Below are positions 5,583 to 6,762 of a stretch of DNA of 6,762 nt, piece by piece. The notes beneath the pieces are model-generated. The model was given only the letters and a program-made list of their open reading frames with translations, was not told where the DNA came from and searched no databases. Position 1 is the first letter of the stretch. Every line of letters begins with the position of its first letter. The stretch spans positions 1 to 6,762 of the forward strand of contig JAHHQS010000190.1 in assembly GCA_020026285.1 (NCBI GenBank). Direction: 5' to 3'. The stretch is from Parabacteroides sp. (GTDB lineage: Bacteria > Bacteroidota > Bacteroidia > Bacteroidales > Tannerellaceae). Made by a program: the position numbers and the translations under genes.

Positions 5583-6740
5583 ATGGCTAAAAGAGATTAC
5601 TATGAAGTGCTTGGTGTTGATAAAAATGCATCAGCAGACGAAATAAAAAAAGCTTATCGTAAGAAAGCTATTCAGTTCCACCCGGATAAAAATCCAGGAA
5701 ATTCAGAGGCTGAAGAAAAGTTCAAAGAAGCAGCTGAAGCTTATGATGTTTTGAGTGACCCACAGAAGAGACAAAGATATGATCAGTTCGGTCATGCCGG
5801 TGTCGGTGGCGCTTCACAAGGTGGCGGCTTTGGTGCAGGAATGTCTATGGATGATATTTTCTCTCAGTTTGGAGATATCTTTGGTGGACATTTCGGCGGT
5901 TTTGGCGGCTTTGGCGGTTTCGGTGGCGGCCAGCGTAGTGGACGTCGTGTAAACAGAGGTTCTGATTTGAGAGTAAAAGTGAAACTTTCATTGAAAGATA
6001 TTGCTAATGGTGTAGAGAAGAAAATCAAGGTAAAGAAATATGTATCTTGTTCTCATTGCCATGGAACTGGTGCTGAAGGAAGCAATGGTACAAAAACTTG
6101 TGAAACTTGTAAGGGATCAGGTGTTGTAACAAGAATTGCTAATACAATCTTGGGACAAATGCAAACACAGTCAACTTGTCCGACTTGTGGTGGTGAAGGT
6201 AAAGTTGTTGTGAATAAATGTACTCATTGTAATGGTGAAGGTATCGTTCGTGACGAAGAAGTAATAACTATTAATATTCCGGCAGGTGTTGCAGAAGGAA
6301 TGCAGCTCTCTATGAGTGGAAAGGGTAATGCTGCTCGCCATGGTGGAATTAATGGTGATTTGTTAATCTTGGTTGAAGAGGAAGAACATCCGGAATTGCT
6401 TCGTGATGAAAACGATTTGATTTATAATCTGTTGCTAAGTTTTCCTCAGGCAGCTTTGGGTGGTTCAGTTGAAGTTCCTACTGTTGATGGTAAAGTAAAA
6501 GTGAAAATTGAGCCGGGAACACAGCCTGGTAAGGTCCTTAGATTAAGAAATAAGGGTCTTCCTTCTGTCAATGGTTATGGAACAGGTGATTTGTTGGTTA
6601 ATGTAAGCGTTTATATTCCTGAAAATTTATCTCCTTCTGAAAAGGAAATGTTAAATGGTTTGGAAAATTCTCCTAACTTTCAACCCAATAAGAGTATGAA
6701 GGAAAAGTTTTTTGATAAATTCAGAAGATTATTTAATTAG
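5583..6740 (+). CDS. dnaJ: DnaJ, type I J-domain co-chaperone (Hsp40)
   Basis: The 385-residue protein is a complete class A DnaJ, which delivers unfolded clients to DnaK and stimulates its ATPase in the cytoplasm. The J domain (about 4-70) contains DYYEVLGV (5-12) and the essential HPD at 33-35. A Gly/Phe-rich linker follows (about 70-118), with four FGG repeats at 104-115. The zinc domain has all four CxxCxGxG motifs: CSHCHGTG (156-163), CETCKGSG (173-180), CPTCGGEG (199-206) and CTHCNGEG (213-220), which bind two zinc ions. The client-binding beta domains follow (about 225-350, with IPAG at 232-235 and GDLLV at 335-339), then the dimerisation tail. Every key residue is present and the length is typical. 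It is the second gene of the grpE-dnaJ unit. Only 22 bases remain after the stop, with no terminator visible, so transcription may continue past the window. Confidence 0.97.
   Translation: MAKRDYYEVLGVDKNASADEIKKAYRKKAIQFHPDKNPGNSEAEEKFKEAAEAYDVLSDPQKRQRYDQFGHAGVGGASQGGGFGAGMSMDDIFSQFGDIFGGHFGGFGGFGGFGGGQRSGRRVNRGSDLRVKVKLSLKDIANGVEKKIKVKKYVSCSHCHGTGAEGSNGTKTCETCKGSGVVTRIANTILGQMQTQSTCPTCGGEGKVVVNKCTHCNGEGIVRDEEVITINIPAGVAEGMQLSMSGKGNAARHGGINGDLLILVEEEEHPELLRDENDLIYNLLLSFPQAALGGSVEVPTVDGKVKVKIEPGTQPGKVLRLRNKGLPSVNGYGTGDLLVNVSVYIPENLSPSEKEMLNGLENSPNFQPNKSMKEKFFDKFRRLFN
5892..5927 (+). repeat. Four in-frame 9-base repeats encoding FGG in the DnaJ linker
   Basis: Four copies of a TTY-GGN-GGN unit encode Phe-Gly-Gly at residues 104-115 of DnaJ. 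Such repeats are normal in the G/F linker, which modulates DnaK activation. The copies differ at third positions (TTC/TTT and GGC/GGT), so this is not a perfect slippage tract, although copy number could still vary between strains. The stretch is clearly more G-rich than its surroundings. Confidence 0.8.
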
Positions 6741-6762
6741 AAATAAATAAGCTGGATTATAG

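Noticed and set aside
6741..6762. Start of another gene or a terminator after dnaJ
   Set aside because: Only 22 bases remain; there is no ATG, stem-loop or T-run in them.

Overview
The window looks like chromosomal DNA from a member of the Bacteroidota, most likely order Bacteroidales (Bacteroides, Parabacteroides or a relative). The grounds are moderately AT-rich DNA, A/T-rich translation starts with no Shine-Dalgarno sequence before any of the five genes, and proteins of the intracellular glucan type often found together in that group. This is an inference from sequence character and gene content; genus cannot be fixed here. All five genes lie on the + strand, are full length and show no frameshift. 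I see no mobile element, tRNA, rRNA or CRISPR array.

Region 1 (63-4629) is a three-gene alpha-glucan cluster, probably one operon: a GH133-type glycogen debranching enzyme homologue (63-2000), a GT-B glycosyltransferase of the glycogen-synthase-like type (2012-3277) and a GH57 alpha-amylase-like protein (3316-4629). Gaps are 11 and 38 bases. None has a signal peptide, so the set should act in the cytoplasm on storage glycogen or malto-oligosaccharides: the transferase would build or extend chains and the other two would trim or remodel them. The transferase keeps its family motifs. Both glycoside-hydrolase homologues, however, carry Asn where I expect the catalytic Asp (TWMN in place of TWMD; FMNYE in place of FMDYE), while each keeps its other expected catalytic Glu. 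This paired change is the most interesting signal in the window.

Region 2 (4630-4982) is a 353-base intergenic stretch. It holds an A/T-rich inverted repeat across the GH57 stop codon, a possible small-RNA-like unit, a strong rho-independent terminator (4756-4790), a weak promoter candidate, a small hairpin and a longer 11-bp stem-loop just upstream of grpE.

Region 3 (4983-6740) is a grpE-dnaJ chaperone pair, 12 bases apart, encoding the nucleotide exchange factor and the J-domain co-chaperone of DnaK. dnaK itself is not in the window. The terminator separates this unit from the glucan operon, so the two are probably transcribed independently. I find no clear previously undescribed system; the glucan cluster with altered active sites and the structured grpE leader are the best leads.
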